Below are positions 32,370 to 38,766 of a DNA stretch of 38,766 nt, piece by piece. A program made the translations under genes and the position numbers. Positions within the stretch are counted from its first letter, which is position 1. The number at the start of each line of letters is the position of its first letter. This stretch comes from DASYXW01 sp035934405. GTDB taxonomy: Bacteria > Acidobacteriota > Terriglobia > UBA7540. The stretch spans positions 1 through 38,766 of the forward strand of contig DASYXW010000001.1 in assembly GCA_035934405.1 (NCBI GenBank), written 5' to 3'. Below the pieces are notes generated by a model. It saw nothing but the letters and a program-made list of their open reading frames with translations, was not told where the DNA came from and made no database searches.

Positions 32370-33482
32370 ATGGCGCGTGGAATTGGCAGAAACGATCGCT
32401 GCTGGTGCGGGTCTGGGAAGAAGTACAAGAAGTGTCATCTGGGACGCTCGAAGGAGCGACCGCTTCCGAGCCCGGCATTGGTTGCAGAGCTTGGGCGACA
32501 TTTTAAGGTTAAGCAATGCCTCCATCCTCGTGCCTCCTCCTCGACATGCGGAAAGATCATAGCGGCGCACACGATACAGAGAGCCGGCGCTCTTGCGAGC
32601 ATCTCCGACGGCAGCGGACACGTTCTCAGCTTTTACCCTTTGGGCGTCGACCCAGGGGCGCCCCCCCACCGCGTGGGCTGGCGTGAAGCATCCACCTTCA
32701 CTGGTTTTTGTGATCAGCACGACAGTCAGACGTTCGCACCGCTTGAAAGGTTTGCATTCGCCGGCACGAGTGAGCAGTGTTTTCTTTTGGCTTATCGCGC
32801 ACAGTGTCATGAGGTGTACCAGAAACAAGGGGCACTGCGGACGTATGAACCAATGCGCCAGCTTTGGGACCGCGGTCAACCTCCAGAAGTCCAGCGTGCC
32901 ATTCAGCAACTTGAAGCCGCGCAATGTGCAGGCACGCGTCAGGGGTTAGCTGAGATGAGCCAGTTCAAAGCTCGGATGGACTCCGAGCTCCTGCAGGGTG
33001 ACTTCAGCAACTGGAATCACCTCTTTGTGGTCTTCGAGGGACCGCTTTGCGTGGCCAGTACGGGCGTTCCGACTCCAAACCGAGATCTATCTGGAGCCAC
33101 ACTGCAGACACTCCATGATCCGGAAAGCGCGCTACAGCCTCTGTACGTGGGAGTCGTACCCTGCCAGAATGGAGGTATAGTTGTTTTAACGTGGCGACCG
33201 GACGACTCGGCAGCCGCTCGGATAGCACGTGACCTCGAAGAGCGGAACAGGAGAGATCTGCCCGGAGCGGTCGTTCAGTTCATCTTCGCCCATGTTGAAA
33301 ACACCTATTTTTCCGCTGTCTGGTGGGAGTCCCTTTCGAGATCGGTTCAAATTCATGTAGCTCGCCTGGCGCGAATGGGCAACCCGTACTATGAGAGATG
33401 GACCTATCTGCATGAGCCTATTGTGCCTTGGCGAGTCAAAAACGTCACCGCATCGCTGACGGCCCCGGAAGACTCTCTGTGA
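32370..33482 (+). CDS. SEC-C zinc-motif protein of unknown function
   Basis: A 370-residue protein. The N-terminus is a SEC-C zinc-binding motif, GRNDRCWCGSGKKYKKCH (ligands Cys11, Cys13, Cys22, His23), as at the SecA C-terminus and on many accessory proteins. The next ~130 residues have a second possible metal site or nuclease-like pattern (KQCLHPRASSSTCGKIIAAHTIQ, TFTGFCDQHD) that I recall from unnamed bacterial proteins; no function is known to me. The C-terminal half is mixed alpha/beta with no motif I recognise. ATG 32370 is preferred to an upstream in-frame TTG because it starts at the SEC-C motif and AGGA is close before it. It sits alone in a repeat-rich accessory zone, suggesting horizontal origin. 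Confidence 0.7.
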   Translation: MARGIGRNDRCWCGSGKKYKKCHLGRSKERPLPSPALVAELGRHFKVKQCLHPRASSSTCGKIIAAHTIQRAGALASISDGSGHVLSFYPLGVDPGAPPHRVGWREASTFTGFCDQHDSQTFAPLERFAFAGTSEQCFLLAYRAQCHEVYQKQGALRTYEPMRQLWDRGQPPEVQRAIQQLEAAQCAGTRQGLAEMSQFKARMDSELLQGDFSNWNHLFVVFEGPLCVASTGVPTPNRDLSGATLQTLHDPESALQPLYVGVVPCQNGGIVVLTWRPDDSAAARIARDLEERNRRDLPGAVVQFIFAHVENTYFSAVWWESLSRSVQIHVARLARMGNPYYERWTYLHEPIVPWRVKNVTASLTAPEDSL

Positions 33483-33621
33483 GTCCTCGGCTCCATACTT
33501 AACAACTGAACCACGTCGACTCCGTTAAAGCGGGTTTTAGTGTTCACTCTGCCGTTTGTTTCTGGCGCAGCCCATATATGATAGGGGCGCTGCCCGTCGC
33601 CACTCTGGAGGGCCTCCGAAC

Positions 33622-33675
33622 ATGGCCAACCCCAAACACCTGGAAATCGTCGACAACGCAAGCCTGTCATGCTGA
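33622..33675 (+). pseudogene. 5' remnant of a probable pentapeptide/TIR-domain gene
   Basis: GGAGGG precedes an ATG at 33622 that encodes only MANPKHLEIVDNASLSC. MANP.HL.I is the usual opening of pentapeptide-repeat proteins that carry a C-terminal TIR domain. The frame stops as soon as the direct repeat at 33664 begins. The matching 3' remnant lies at 34403-34705. The link between the two ends is an inference. Confidence 0.5.
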
Positions 33676-33850
33676 GGTCGCCGCGGCGACCGAAGCATCC
33701 CGGCAGTTCCTCCACCGCGATGAATTCAAACGCAGGGATTCTTCGCAGAGCTTTACCCTGAGCGAAAATACCGGGATTCTTCGCTTCGCTCAGAATGACA
33801 GCGAAGGGCTCAGAATGACAGCGAAGGGGCTCAGAACGACAAGGCTGGGA
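33664..33850 (+). repeat. Long direct repeat, left copy (flanks the GIY-YIG cassette)
   Basis: The repeat begins CTGTCATGCTGAG, continues through CGAAGCATCCCGGCAGTTCC and CTTCGCTTCGCTCAG, and ends near GACAAGGCTGGGA. The right copy at 34254-34411 has the same order and orientation with scattered changes. This copy has an additional CAGAATGACAGCGAAGGG unit. Such sequences are dispersed intergenic repeats in several GC-rich genomes. Confidence 0.75.
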
Positions 33851-33875
33851 GAGGGTCGAGCGCAGCTTGAGGGAA

Positions 33876-34196
33876 TCAGGCCAGACTTCGTGAATCACCG
33901 CGTTTTTCTTGGCCGTACCAGCCTTCGCTCAAGTCTTTCCAGGCGGGATTGTTCGCTATGATCAGGGCAACTTTCTTGGCGCGAAGCCATCCCTTGATCT
34001 GTTTCTCCCTCTGGATCGCAGCGCGGATGTCGCTGAACAACTCGAAGTACACCAAGCGGTTGATGTTGTACTTTCGGGTGAACCCTGGAACCAGCTTGCG
34101 CTTGTGCTCGAATACCCGCCGCTCGAGATTGTTGGTCACCCCGGTGTACAGAGTGCGAAATTTACCGGCCATGATGTAAACGAAGTAGGTCTTCAT
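33876..34196 (-). CDS. GIY-YIG domain nuclease (small, UPF0213-like)
   Basis: A 106-residue protein. MKTYFVYIMAGKFRTLYTGVTNNLERRVFEH holds the GIY-YIG core (YVYI-like YFVYIM and YTGVTN) with Arg. LVYFELFSDIRAAIQREKQIKGWLRAKKVALI contains the usual E-K-Q-I-K catalytic/structural helix. Similarity ends at WKDLSEGW. ATG 34196 starts the domain directly; an upstream in-frame start at 34244 adds unrelated residues. It would be a metal-dependent single-domain endonuclease. Between the long direct repeats and inside a disrupted gene, it looks like a mobile or selfish nuclease cassette. Confidence 0.85.
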   Translation of the reverse strand: MKTYFVYIMAGKFRTLYTGVTNNLERRVFEHKRKLVPGFTRKYNINRLVYFELFSDIRAAIQREKQIKGWLRAKKVALIIANNPAWKDLSEGWYGQEKRGDSRSLA

Positions 34197-34253
34197 TGCA
34201 GTCTCTGCTCTCCGTTCAGAATTACTTCCCCATCGGGAACACATTTTCCCACA

Positions 34254-34411
34254 CTGTCATGCTGAGCGCAGCGAAGCATCCCGGCAGTTCCTTCACCCTG
34301 ATGAAATTCAAATGCACGGATTCTTCGCGGAGTTTACCCTGAGTGAAACTGAAAGAGATCCTTCGCTTCGCTCAGGATGACAGCGAAGGGCTCAGAATGA
34401 CAAGACTGGGA
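34254..34411 (+). repeat. Long direct repeat, right copy
   Basis: This repeats the order of 33664-33850: CTGTCATGCTGAG, CGAAGCATCCCGGCAGTTCC, ATTCTTCGCGGAG, CTTCGCTTCGCTCAG and GACAAGACTGGGA. TIR-domain coding sequence resumes immediately after it. Confidence 0.75.
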
Positions 34412-34705
34412 CAGGAGTCGATTCGCCTCTACGGCAAGCTGATGGTGATCCTGACGGAGCATTCCATCGCGAGTACCTGGGTGGAGGAAGAGGTGGAGGC
34501 GCTCGAAAAGGAGCGGAAGGAGGGGAAATTGGCGCTCTTTCCCATCCGCCTGGACGACGCGGTGATGGAGACCGATCAGGCCTGGGCCGCGAGCCTCCGC
34601 CGCACGCGGCATATCGGCGACTTCCGCCGCTGGAAGGATCACGATGCGTTCAAGAAGGCGTTCGAGCGGTTGCTGCGGGACTTGAAGGCCGGAGAAGCGC
34701 GTTAG
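34403..34705 (+). pseudogene. 3' remnant of a TIR-domain gene
   Basis: The frame encodes ESIRLYGKLMVILTEHSIAS, then WVEEEVEALEKERKEG, LFPIRLDDAVMETDQAWA, RRTRHIGDFRRW and FERLLRDLKA. This is the C-terminal half of a TIR domain like those attached to pentapeptide-repeat proteins. The N-terminal half of the domain, with its catalytic/NAD-loop region, is missing. The frame runs upstream into the direct repeat and has no proper start of its own, so it is unlikely to make a functional TIR protein. Confidence 0.75.
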
Positions 34706-34748
34706 GCCCGCCGCGGCAATCGCATCCGCAGCCTACCCATTTTTCCAC

Positions 34749-34776
34749 TTGACTTTCTCATTAAATCAATTATCAT
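34749..34776 (+). promoter_or_regulatory. Strong sigma-70-type promoter of the small-ORF locus
   Basis: TTGACT (34749-34754), a 16-nt spacer and TATCAT (34771-34776) match the consensus at five of six positions in each box. The AT-rich surroundings contrast with the GC-rich neighbours. A start near 34783 would give a leader of about 27 nt carrying GAGGTGG before ATG 34810. Confidence 0.65.
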
Positions 34777-34809
34777 TATCTAAGCGATATATTGAGGTGG
34801 TAACCGCCC

Positions 34810-34977
34810 ATGGCGACTAATTACGACAGCGACTACGACACCGACTATGACACCGACTATGACAATGTCCGGCCTTTCACCCCACCCGGTGGTTCGGAGA
34901 TCGCCCGGCGGCACTTCGGGAGGGGGCGCGCAACAGATTCATTGAAAATACATGATTTAAACGAACTGGTCAGATAA
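34810..34977 (+). CDS. Small protein with Tyr-Asp repeats (55 residues)
   Basis: This ORF encodes MATNYDSDYDTDYDTDYDNV, then a Pro/Gly linker (RPFTPPGGSE) and a basic-to-mixed tail ending LKIHDLNELVR. At the DNA level a 12-nt unit (YDTD) is repeated three times. GAGGTGG lies about 9-10 nt upstream and a strong promoter sits before it. The stop overlaps the next ATG (TAATG). No family is recognised. The repeat block is very acidic and could bind metal ions or be a modified peptide core; neither is shown. It is AT-rich relative to its neighbours, suggesting recent acquisition. Confidence 0.55.
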   Translation: MATNYDSDYDTDYDTDYDNVRPFTPPGGSEIARRHFGRGRATDSLKIHDLNELVR

Positions 34978-35090
34978 TGGCTAATTATCTCAATTATTTT
35001 CTACAAGTTAGCAGAAACTGGCCGGGTTCCAGAGTGGATTCGTTCGTATCAGCAGCGGTGAAATTATGGCAGCACCGAACCCATGGCTAA
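34977..35090 (+). CDS. Second small ORF, translationally coupled (37 residues)
   Basis: The ATG overlaps the stop of the Tyr-Asp repeat ORF by one base (TAATG), a classic stop-start coupling arrangement. The product begins MANYLNYFLQVSRNWPG and ends WQHRTHG. It has no recognised motif. Its stop overlaps a third ATG (35083) by 8 nt. It is supported only by this coupled layout and the promoter upstream. Confidence 0.35.
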   Translation: MANYLNYFLQVSRNWPGSRVDSFVSAAVKLWQHRTHG

Positions 35091-35457
35091 CAAACCCAGC
35101 GGTTACATAGGATTAGAACTGGATTTGACCTCGAAATTTGAAAAACTCGATGGGGGCGAACCCAAAACATCTAACTCAATTAGAATCAGCGATATATTTC
35201 GTTTGGAGACCCCTCGTCAGCGAAAATCTCGTTTGGAGCTTTCAAGACCAGTACGGCCGCCGCGGCCCCCGGATTTTCACCGGCTGCTCCCGCCGGAACG
35301 CCGGAGGCACTGGTCCCGAGCGGCCAACTGCGCCAGCGCGAGGGCGCCCTCGACCGGCGGACGGCCGAGCAGCGAGATCCGAACGCCTCCGCCCCCGGTG
35401 GGAACGCCTCGCTGGACTGCGCGAGCAAAACTTCGGCGGAGGGAAAGACTGGATTGA
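35083..35457 (+). CDS. Third coupled ORF, probably truncated or read into antisense sequence
   Basis: The frame begins MANKPSGYIGLELDLTSKFE and overlaps the previous ORF by 8 nt. Codons to about 35240 are AT-rich like the two ORFs before it. The rest is Arg/Pro-rich and lies antisense to the sugar-kinase gene, so it looks like read-through of a damaged gene. A short direct repeat TCGTTTGGAG occurs twice near 35198-35245, close to the change in composition. Confidence 0.25.
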   Translation: MANKPSGYIGLELDLTSKFEKLDGGEPKTSNSIRISDIFRLETPRQRKSRLELSRPVRPPRPPDFHRLLPPERRRHWSRAANCASARAPSTGGRPSSEIRTPPPPVGTPRWTARAKLRRRERLD

Positions 35458-36254
35458 AACACGCCACCGGCCACAACCACGGAGATTGGACTGGCAAGGC
35501 CGAGTCGCCGCAGAAGCGTGAGAGCCAGCGAGGCAAGATCGCTCGCGGCTTCCTGGCACAGGGCGCGGGCCACCGGGTCACCGCGGCGGGCGGCGTCGAG
35601 CACTACGGGAGCGAGCGCGGCAATCTCTTGCGGCTCTTGCGGCTTGAGGTTTCGCCCCACCACCTGGGTGATGTCGCGCAAGTGGAGCGCGCGGCAAAGA
35701 GCAGCTTCGAGGCGCGTCGAGGGACCCTCGCCGTCATGCGCGCGCAAGGCCGCGCTCACGCCCTTCCGGCCCAAGTCGTAGCCGGAGCCTTGGTCGCCAA
35801 AAGGGACGCCCCAGCCGCCGGCGCGGAGCATCCGGCCCTGCTTGTCACGGGCGTAGGCGATCGAGCCCGTGCCCGCAATCACGATAATGCCCGGCCGCTG
35901 GCCGAGCGCGGCTTCGAGGGCAATAGCGGCGTCAGTGGTCAGCAGGTGCGCGCGCGCCGGCACGGCCCTTCGCAGCCAGCGAAGCAAGGGGCGGCGCACG
36001 TCCGGGCGGTCAGCACCGGCGAGGCCGAGGCACACGGCGTCCAGCCCGCCGCGCTCGACGCCTGCTTGTCGCAGGGCGGCCCTGGCGGCGCGAAGAATCT
36101 CGCGCCCGGCCGCCTCGAGCCCGACCTTCGTCGGGTTGGAGGCGCCTGCCGAGCCACGGCCGGCAATCGCGCCGCGCGCATTCCCAACCGCCGCGGTGGT
36201 CTTCGTGCCGCCGCCATCGATGCCCAGAAGGCGCGGGGCAGGAACCCGCTGCAT
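35277..36254 (-). CDS. BadF/BadG-family ATPase, probable N-acetylglucosamine-type sugar kinase
   Basis: A 325-residue protein of the ASKHA fold. LLGIDGGGTKTTAAV is the first phosphate-binding loop. LLTTDAAIALEAALG, IVIAGTGSIAYA (adenosine/phosphate 2 motif) and AGGWGVPFGDQGSGYDLGR are characteristic of GlcNAc kinases in this family; VVVAGGVFQSS lies near the C-terminus. ATG 36254 is chosen because the fold begins there. A start at 36287 would add 11 residues, and a much longer frame upstream is antisense to the GalT gene. It would phosphorylate a (amino-)sugar in the cytoplasm. It is divergent from the GalT-like gene with 123 nt between them. Confidence 0.82.
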   Translation of the reverse strand: MQRVPAPRLLGIDGGGTKTTAAVGNARGAIAGRGSAGASNPTKVGLEAAGREILRAARAALRQAGVERGGLDAVCLGLAGADRPDVRRPLLRWLRRAVPARAHLLTTDAAIALEAALGQRPGIIVIAGTGSIAYARDKQGRMLRAGGWGVPFGDQGSGYDLGRKGVSAALRAHDGEGPSTRLEAALCRALHLRDITQVVGRNLKPQEPQEIAALAPVVLDAARRGDPVARALCQEAASDLASLALTLLRRLGLASPISVVVAGGVFQSSLSLRRSFARAVQRGVPTGGGGVRISLLGRPPVEGALALAQLAARDQCLRRSGGSSR

Positions 36255-36377
36255 GCCGCGGCCGCGAGTAAGGGGAGAGTGGAGCATGAAGAGTCCGCAG
36301 CAAGCCGTCAGAGCGGTTATAATACCCGCTTGACAGGCCATACGCCAGTCTCGGATCGAACAGCCAGGGGGGACATC

Positions 36378-37367
36378 ATGGGTCTGCGCAAGGATCCCAT
36401 CACGCAAAGTTGGGTCATGCAGGTGGAAGGGGAAGAAGCGCCGAAGAACGGGTGCGAGTGCCGGCTCTGCCCGGGCCAGGAAGCCCAGACGCCGCCGACC
36501 GTCTACCAGTACCCTCACGGCGGGGCGTGGCAGGTGCGGGTGGTCCCGCACTGGCGGCCGCTGTATCAGATTGAAGGTGACGCCTTGCGGCGCGGCGAAG
36601 GCATCTATGACACGATGCGCAGCCTGGGGGCGCACGAGCTCGTGGTGGAACACGCCGAACACCTTCTGGCGCTCTCCGAGCAGAGCGACGAGAACGTGGC
36701 CCAGGTGCTCCGAGCCTACGTGTCGAGGCTAATCGACCTGAAGAAAGACCGGCGGTTCCGCTACGTCACCGTGTTCCGCAATCAGGGCGAGCTGGCCGGG
36801 CAGGACCTGGAGCATCCGCATTCGCAGATCACCGCCACGCCGTTCATTCCCCGCCGCGTCGGCTACGAGCTTCGAGCCGCGCAGCGCTATTTCCAGCTCA
36901 AGGACCGGTGCCTGGTGTGCGACATCGCGCGGCAGGAACTGGCGGAGCAGGCGCGAACCGTGGAGTGGGACGACCTCTTTGTGGCCTTCTGCCCCTACGC
37001 TTCGCGCGTGCCCTACGAGACCTGGGTGCTGCCCATCGAGCATCACTGCGCGTTTGAAGAAGACGTGGTCACCTGGGAACAGCAACTGCGGCTGGCGCGT
37101 CTGCTGAAGTCAGTGCTGCGGCGGCTGGAAGCGGTGGCGCCGGCCTACCACCTGGTGCTGCACACCTCACCCAACGTCAGCGCCAAGTTCGAACGGAGCG
37201 GCAACTGGCAGACGCTGGCCGAAGATTATCACTGGCACTTTGAGATCCTGCCGGTGATCCCCTCGAAATCGAAGTCATACAGCTTGAAAGAGGTTTACTA
37301 CAACTCGCTCCCGCCCGAAGAGGCCGCGAAGGAACTCCGCAGCGTGGGGACGCTGGTCTCAGTGTAG
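36378..37367 (+). CDS. GalT-like nucleotidyltransferase (HIT superfamily)
   Basis: A 329-residue protein. The active site LEHPHSQITATPFIP has the HPH triad (His146, His148) of galactose-1-phosphate uridylyltransferases. Potential zinc ligands lie in CECRLCPG (near residue 25) and CLVCD. A second His-rich motif is seen at LPIEHHCAFEE, and the C-terminal DYHWHFEILP is typical. ATG 36378 has a GGGGGGA ribosome site 5 nt upstream; the long frame upstream is antisense to the kinase. It would transfer a nucleotidyl group between a sugar phosphate and a nucleotide sugar. Next to a sugar kinase, the two could activate a sugar in sequence. Confidence 0.85.
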   Translation: MGLRKDPITQSWVMQVEGEEAPKNGCECRLCPGQEAQTPPTVYQYPHGGAWQVRVVPHWRPLYQIEGDALRRGEGIYDTMRSLGAHELVVEHAEHLLALSEQSDENVAQVLRAYVSRLIDLKKDRRFRYVTVFRNQGELAGQDLEHPHSQITATPFIPRRVGYELRAAQRYFQLKDRCLVCDIARQELAEQARTVEWDDLFVAFCPYASRVPYETWVLPIEHHCAFEEDVVTWEQQLRLARLLKSVLRRLEAVAPAYHLVLHTSPNVSAKFERSGNWQTLAEDYHWHFEILPVIPSKSKSYSLKEVYYNSLPPEEAAKELRSVGTLVSV

Positions 37368-37385
37368 GCAGTGTAGGCTAGGACG

Positions 37386-38354
37386 CTATTCGATGCGGAC
37401 GTCCCCGGAACCCGTGCTCGCGTCGAGCAGGAATCCCCCGCCCCGCACTTTGCCGCGCCAGTCGCCGCGGGAGAGCGTGCCTTGCAGCGTCACCGGATGC
37501 ACGGTGGAGATGTGCCCGGAACTGGTGTGGGCGTGCAGGTCAAACGCCGCCTGCGGCGGCACGCGGACATTGATCGAGCCCGAGCCAGTCTCGAGCCGCC
37601 AGTCGCCCGTCGGTGCGCCGTCCGCCGTGATCCTGCCGCTACCAGCCTCTGCCCGCACCGATCCGTTGACACCACTCAAGTCGATCGAGCCCGAGCCCGT
37701 GTCGACCTTCACCGCCCCCGGCGCCGTCTGCCGCAGGTGGATATCGCCCGAGCCCGTCTCACCAGTAAACTCGCCCGCGACGCCGTCAGCGCGAATCATC
37801 CCGCTGCCCGTCTTCGCTGTCACCGGGCCGCGCACGGAATCAATCTGCATGTCCCCGGAGCCGGTTTCGGCGCGCACCTCATCGCCGATGTTGGAAATGC
37901 GCAGGCTGCCGGAGCCGGTCCCGATTCGCGCCGGTCCGTGGATGCCATCCACGGTCTGGCCGCCGGAGCCAATCTCCGAATGCAGGGTCGTTGCCGCCGG
38001 CACCACCAGATCAAAACTGATCGAGACATTGTGCGAGAACTCGCGGTCTTCAATGTGGCCGACGCGGATCGTGTTCCCATCCTGTTCAATCGGCGGATGC
38101 GACTCGAGATACTGCACCTTTTCCTCCGGGCTTTCGTGGTCACCCCAATGGCTGCGGGCCCGGATGGTGCCGTGGATCTGGACAGTCGAGCCGTCACCGG
38201 CGCGGACGTGGATGTCTCCCGCGCCCGTCGTGACGTCCAGATTCACCGGACCGGTTACTTTCAGCGTGCGATCAAAAGACCCTTGCGCAGCATGGGCCGG
38301 AATCGCGGCGATGCAAACCGCAAAAGCCGTCAGCCAACCAATCCTCAGTCTCAT
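37386..38354 (-). CDS. DUF4097-family exported beta-solenoid protein
   Basis: A 322-residue protein. The signal peptide MRLRIGWLTAFAVCIAAIPAHA is followed by repeats built on TGSG: TGSGDMQIDSVRGPV, TGSGMIRADGV, TGSGDIHLRQ, TGSGSIDLSGVNG and AGSGRITADG. These form a right-handed beta-helix of the DUF4097 (putative adhesin-like) type. Repeat units are about 18-20 residues. Such proteins are periplasmic or surface-located and of unknown function; they often sit beside ABC transporters or anti-sigma factors. Here a MacB/FtsX permease follows on the same strand. The end is 18 nt from the end of the GalT gene (convergent). Confidence 0.85.
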   Translation of the reverse strand: MRLRIGWLTAFAVCIAAIPAHAAQGSFDRTLKVTGPVNLDVTTGAGDIHVRAGDGSTVQIHGTIRARSHWGDHESPEEKVQYLESHPPIEQDGNTIRVGHIEDREFSHNVSISFDLVVPAATTLHSEIGSGGQTVDGIHGPARIGTGSGSLRISNIGDEVRAETGSGDMQIDSVRGPVTAKTGSGMIRADGVAGEFTGETGSGDIHLRQTAPGAVKVDTGSGSIDLSGVNGSVRAEAGSGRITADGAPTGDWRLETGSGSINVRVPPQAAFDLHAHTSSGHISTVHPVTLQGTLSRGDWRGKVRGGGFLLDASTGSGDVRIE

Positions 38355-38455
38355 CAGTTGTCTCCTTCAGCGGAAGTGAGATCGATTCGGGAGCCCGTCT
38401 TCTCCACCGATTATATGACTCGCCGGGCCCGGTTTTGTGAGCCGGCGAGCAGCGG

Positions 38456-38766
38456 CTATTCGTATCGCAGCGCCTCCACCGGATGCAGGTGCGAGGCGCG
38501 CCACGCCGGAAGCAATCCACTCAACAAACCGACCAGGACGAGAATCGCGGTGGAAAGCCCCACCGTGGTAAGCGAGATGTACAGGTGAATGTCGCCCTTG
38601 CCGCTGGTGTCCTCGTAGAGCGGACCGAGCAGCGGCAGCGTGCCGACGGCCGCGCTCAACGCGTAGGACACGGCGATGCCGATCGCGCCGCCGGCCAGAG
38701 TAAGCACCAGGGCCTCGGCCAAAAACTGCGACATGATGTGACGCCGCCGCGCGCCGAGCGCTCGCC
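38456..38766 (-). CDS. MacB/FtsX-type ABC transporter permease, C-terminal part (runs off the window)
   Basis: The frame continues past the right edge; the visible ~103 residues begin RALGARRRHIMSQFLAEA, the conserved start of the FtsX extracellular-to-TM region. TM helices LVLTLAGGAIGIAVSYALSA and LSTAILVLVGLLSGLLPAW follow, ending RASHLHPVEALRYE, the usual C-terminus of MacB-like permeases. It forms part of a tripartite or lipoprotein/peptide export ABC system. The reading frame is open from 38766, so no start is visible. It lies upstream of the DUF4097 gene on the same strand. Confidence 0.9.
   Translation of the reverse strand, partial: RALGARRRHIMSQFLAEALVLTLAGGAIGIAVSYALSAAVGTLPLLGPLYEDTSGKGDIHLYISLTTVGLSTAILVLVGLLSGLLPAWRASHLHPVEALRYE

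Noticed and set aside
31746..34411. Repeats considered as a CRISPR array
   Set aside because: Repeat copies are few, long, irregularly spaced and imperfect, with no cas genes nearby.
35454..36377. Long in-frame extension upstream of the GalT-like protein
   Set aside because: This part is antisense to the BadF-type kinase, has no family similarity, and a strong ribosome site marks the ATG at 36378.
36255..36662. N-terminal extension of the sugar kinase
   Set aside because: It is antisense to the GalT gene; the ASKHA fold starts right after ATG 36254.

Overview
The window is GC-rich, gene-dense bacterial DNA that looks like an Acidobacteriota chromosome. This is inferred from family content: an Oar-like carboxypeptidase-regulatory/TonB receptor, a FecR plus CHASE2-kinase operon, an FG-GAP/ASPIC-UnbV lipoprotein, a DUF4097 protein, a MacB/FtsX permease, and intergenic repeats of the 'CTTCGCTTCGCTCAG' kind. 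No rRNA, tRNA or CRISPR array was seen.

Region 1 (1-6.95 kb, minus strand). A truncated Kelch-repeat secreted protein is followed by a signalling operon. Its transcription order is TPR/outer-membrane-barrel protein, NtrC-type sigma-54 activator, CHASE2-PAS histidine kinase, FecR-domain protein. The last three are joined by 4-nt ATGA overlaps.

Region 2 (6.95-19.7 kb, plus strand). A 1-kb gap carries a good sigma-54 -24/-12 element at 7853-7868. It leads into a glycan or glycolipid cluster: two tandem COG4671-like glycosyltransferases, a GT4 glycosyltransferase, an MsbA-like ABC exporter, a ChbG/YdjC deacetylase broken by two single-base insertions, a histidine phosphatase with an unexplained C-terminal part, an Oar-like outer-membrane receptor and a UDP-glucuronate 4-epimerase. 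The neighbouring sigma-54 activator is the natural candidate regulator. comM/yifB follows on its own extended -10 promoter.

Region 3 (21.7-31.7 kb). This looks like a nitric-oxide/nitrosative-stress island. It contains two radical SAM genes (minus strand), a Crp/Fnr-family regulator, a RIC (ScdA/YtfE) di-iron repair protein, an NnrS protein, a membrane cytochrome b/pentaheme cytochrome c fusion and an FG-GAP lipoprotein. TGTGA-N6-TCACA sites lie between the radical SAM genes, between the second radical SAM gene and the regulator, upstream of RIC and upstream of the cytochrome. Two of these regions are diverged copies of one module with paired sites 22 bp apart. The sites near RIC and the cytochrome lie about 41.5-44.5 bp upstream of the inferred transcription starts.

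Region 4 (31.7-35.3 kb) is a scrambled accessory zone. It holds 54-bp direct repeats, inverted repeat arms whose hairpins show compensatory changes, a SEC-C protein, and remnants of a probable pentapeptide/TIR gene. The middle of that gene is replaced by a GIY-YIG nuclease cassette between long direct repeats. An AT-rich patch follows, with a strong promoter driving overlapping tiny ORFs; the first encodes a Tyr-Asp repeat peptide.

Region 5 (35.3-38.8 kb) holds a BadF-type sugar kinase divergent from a GalT-like transferase, a DUF4097 protein and the end of a MacB/FtsX permease.
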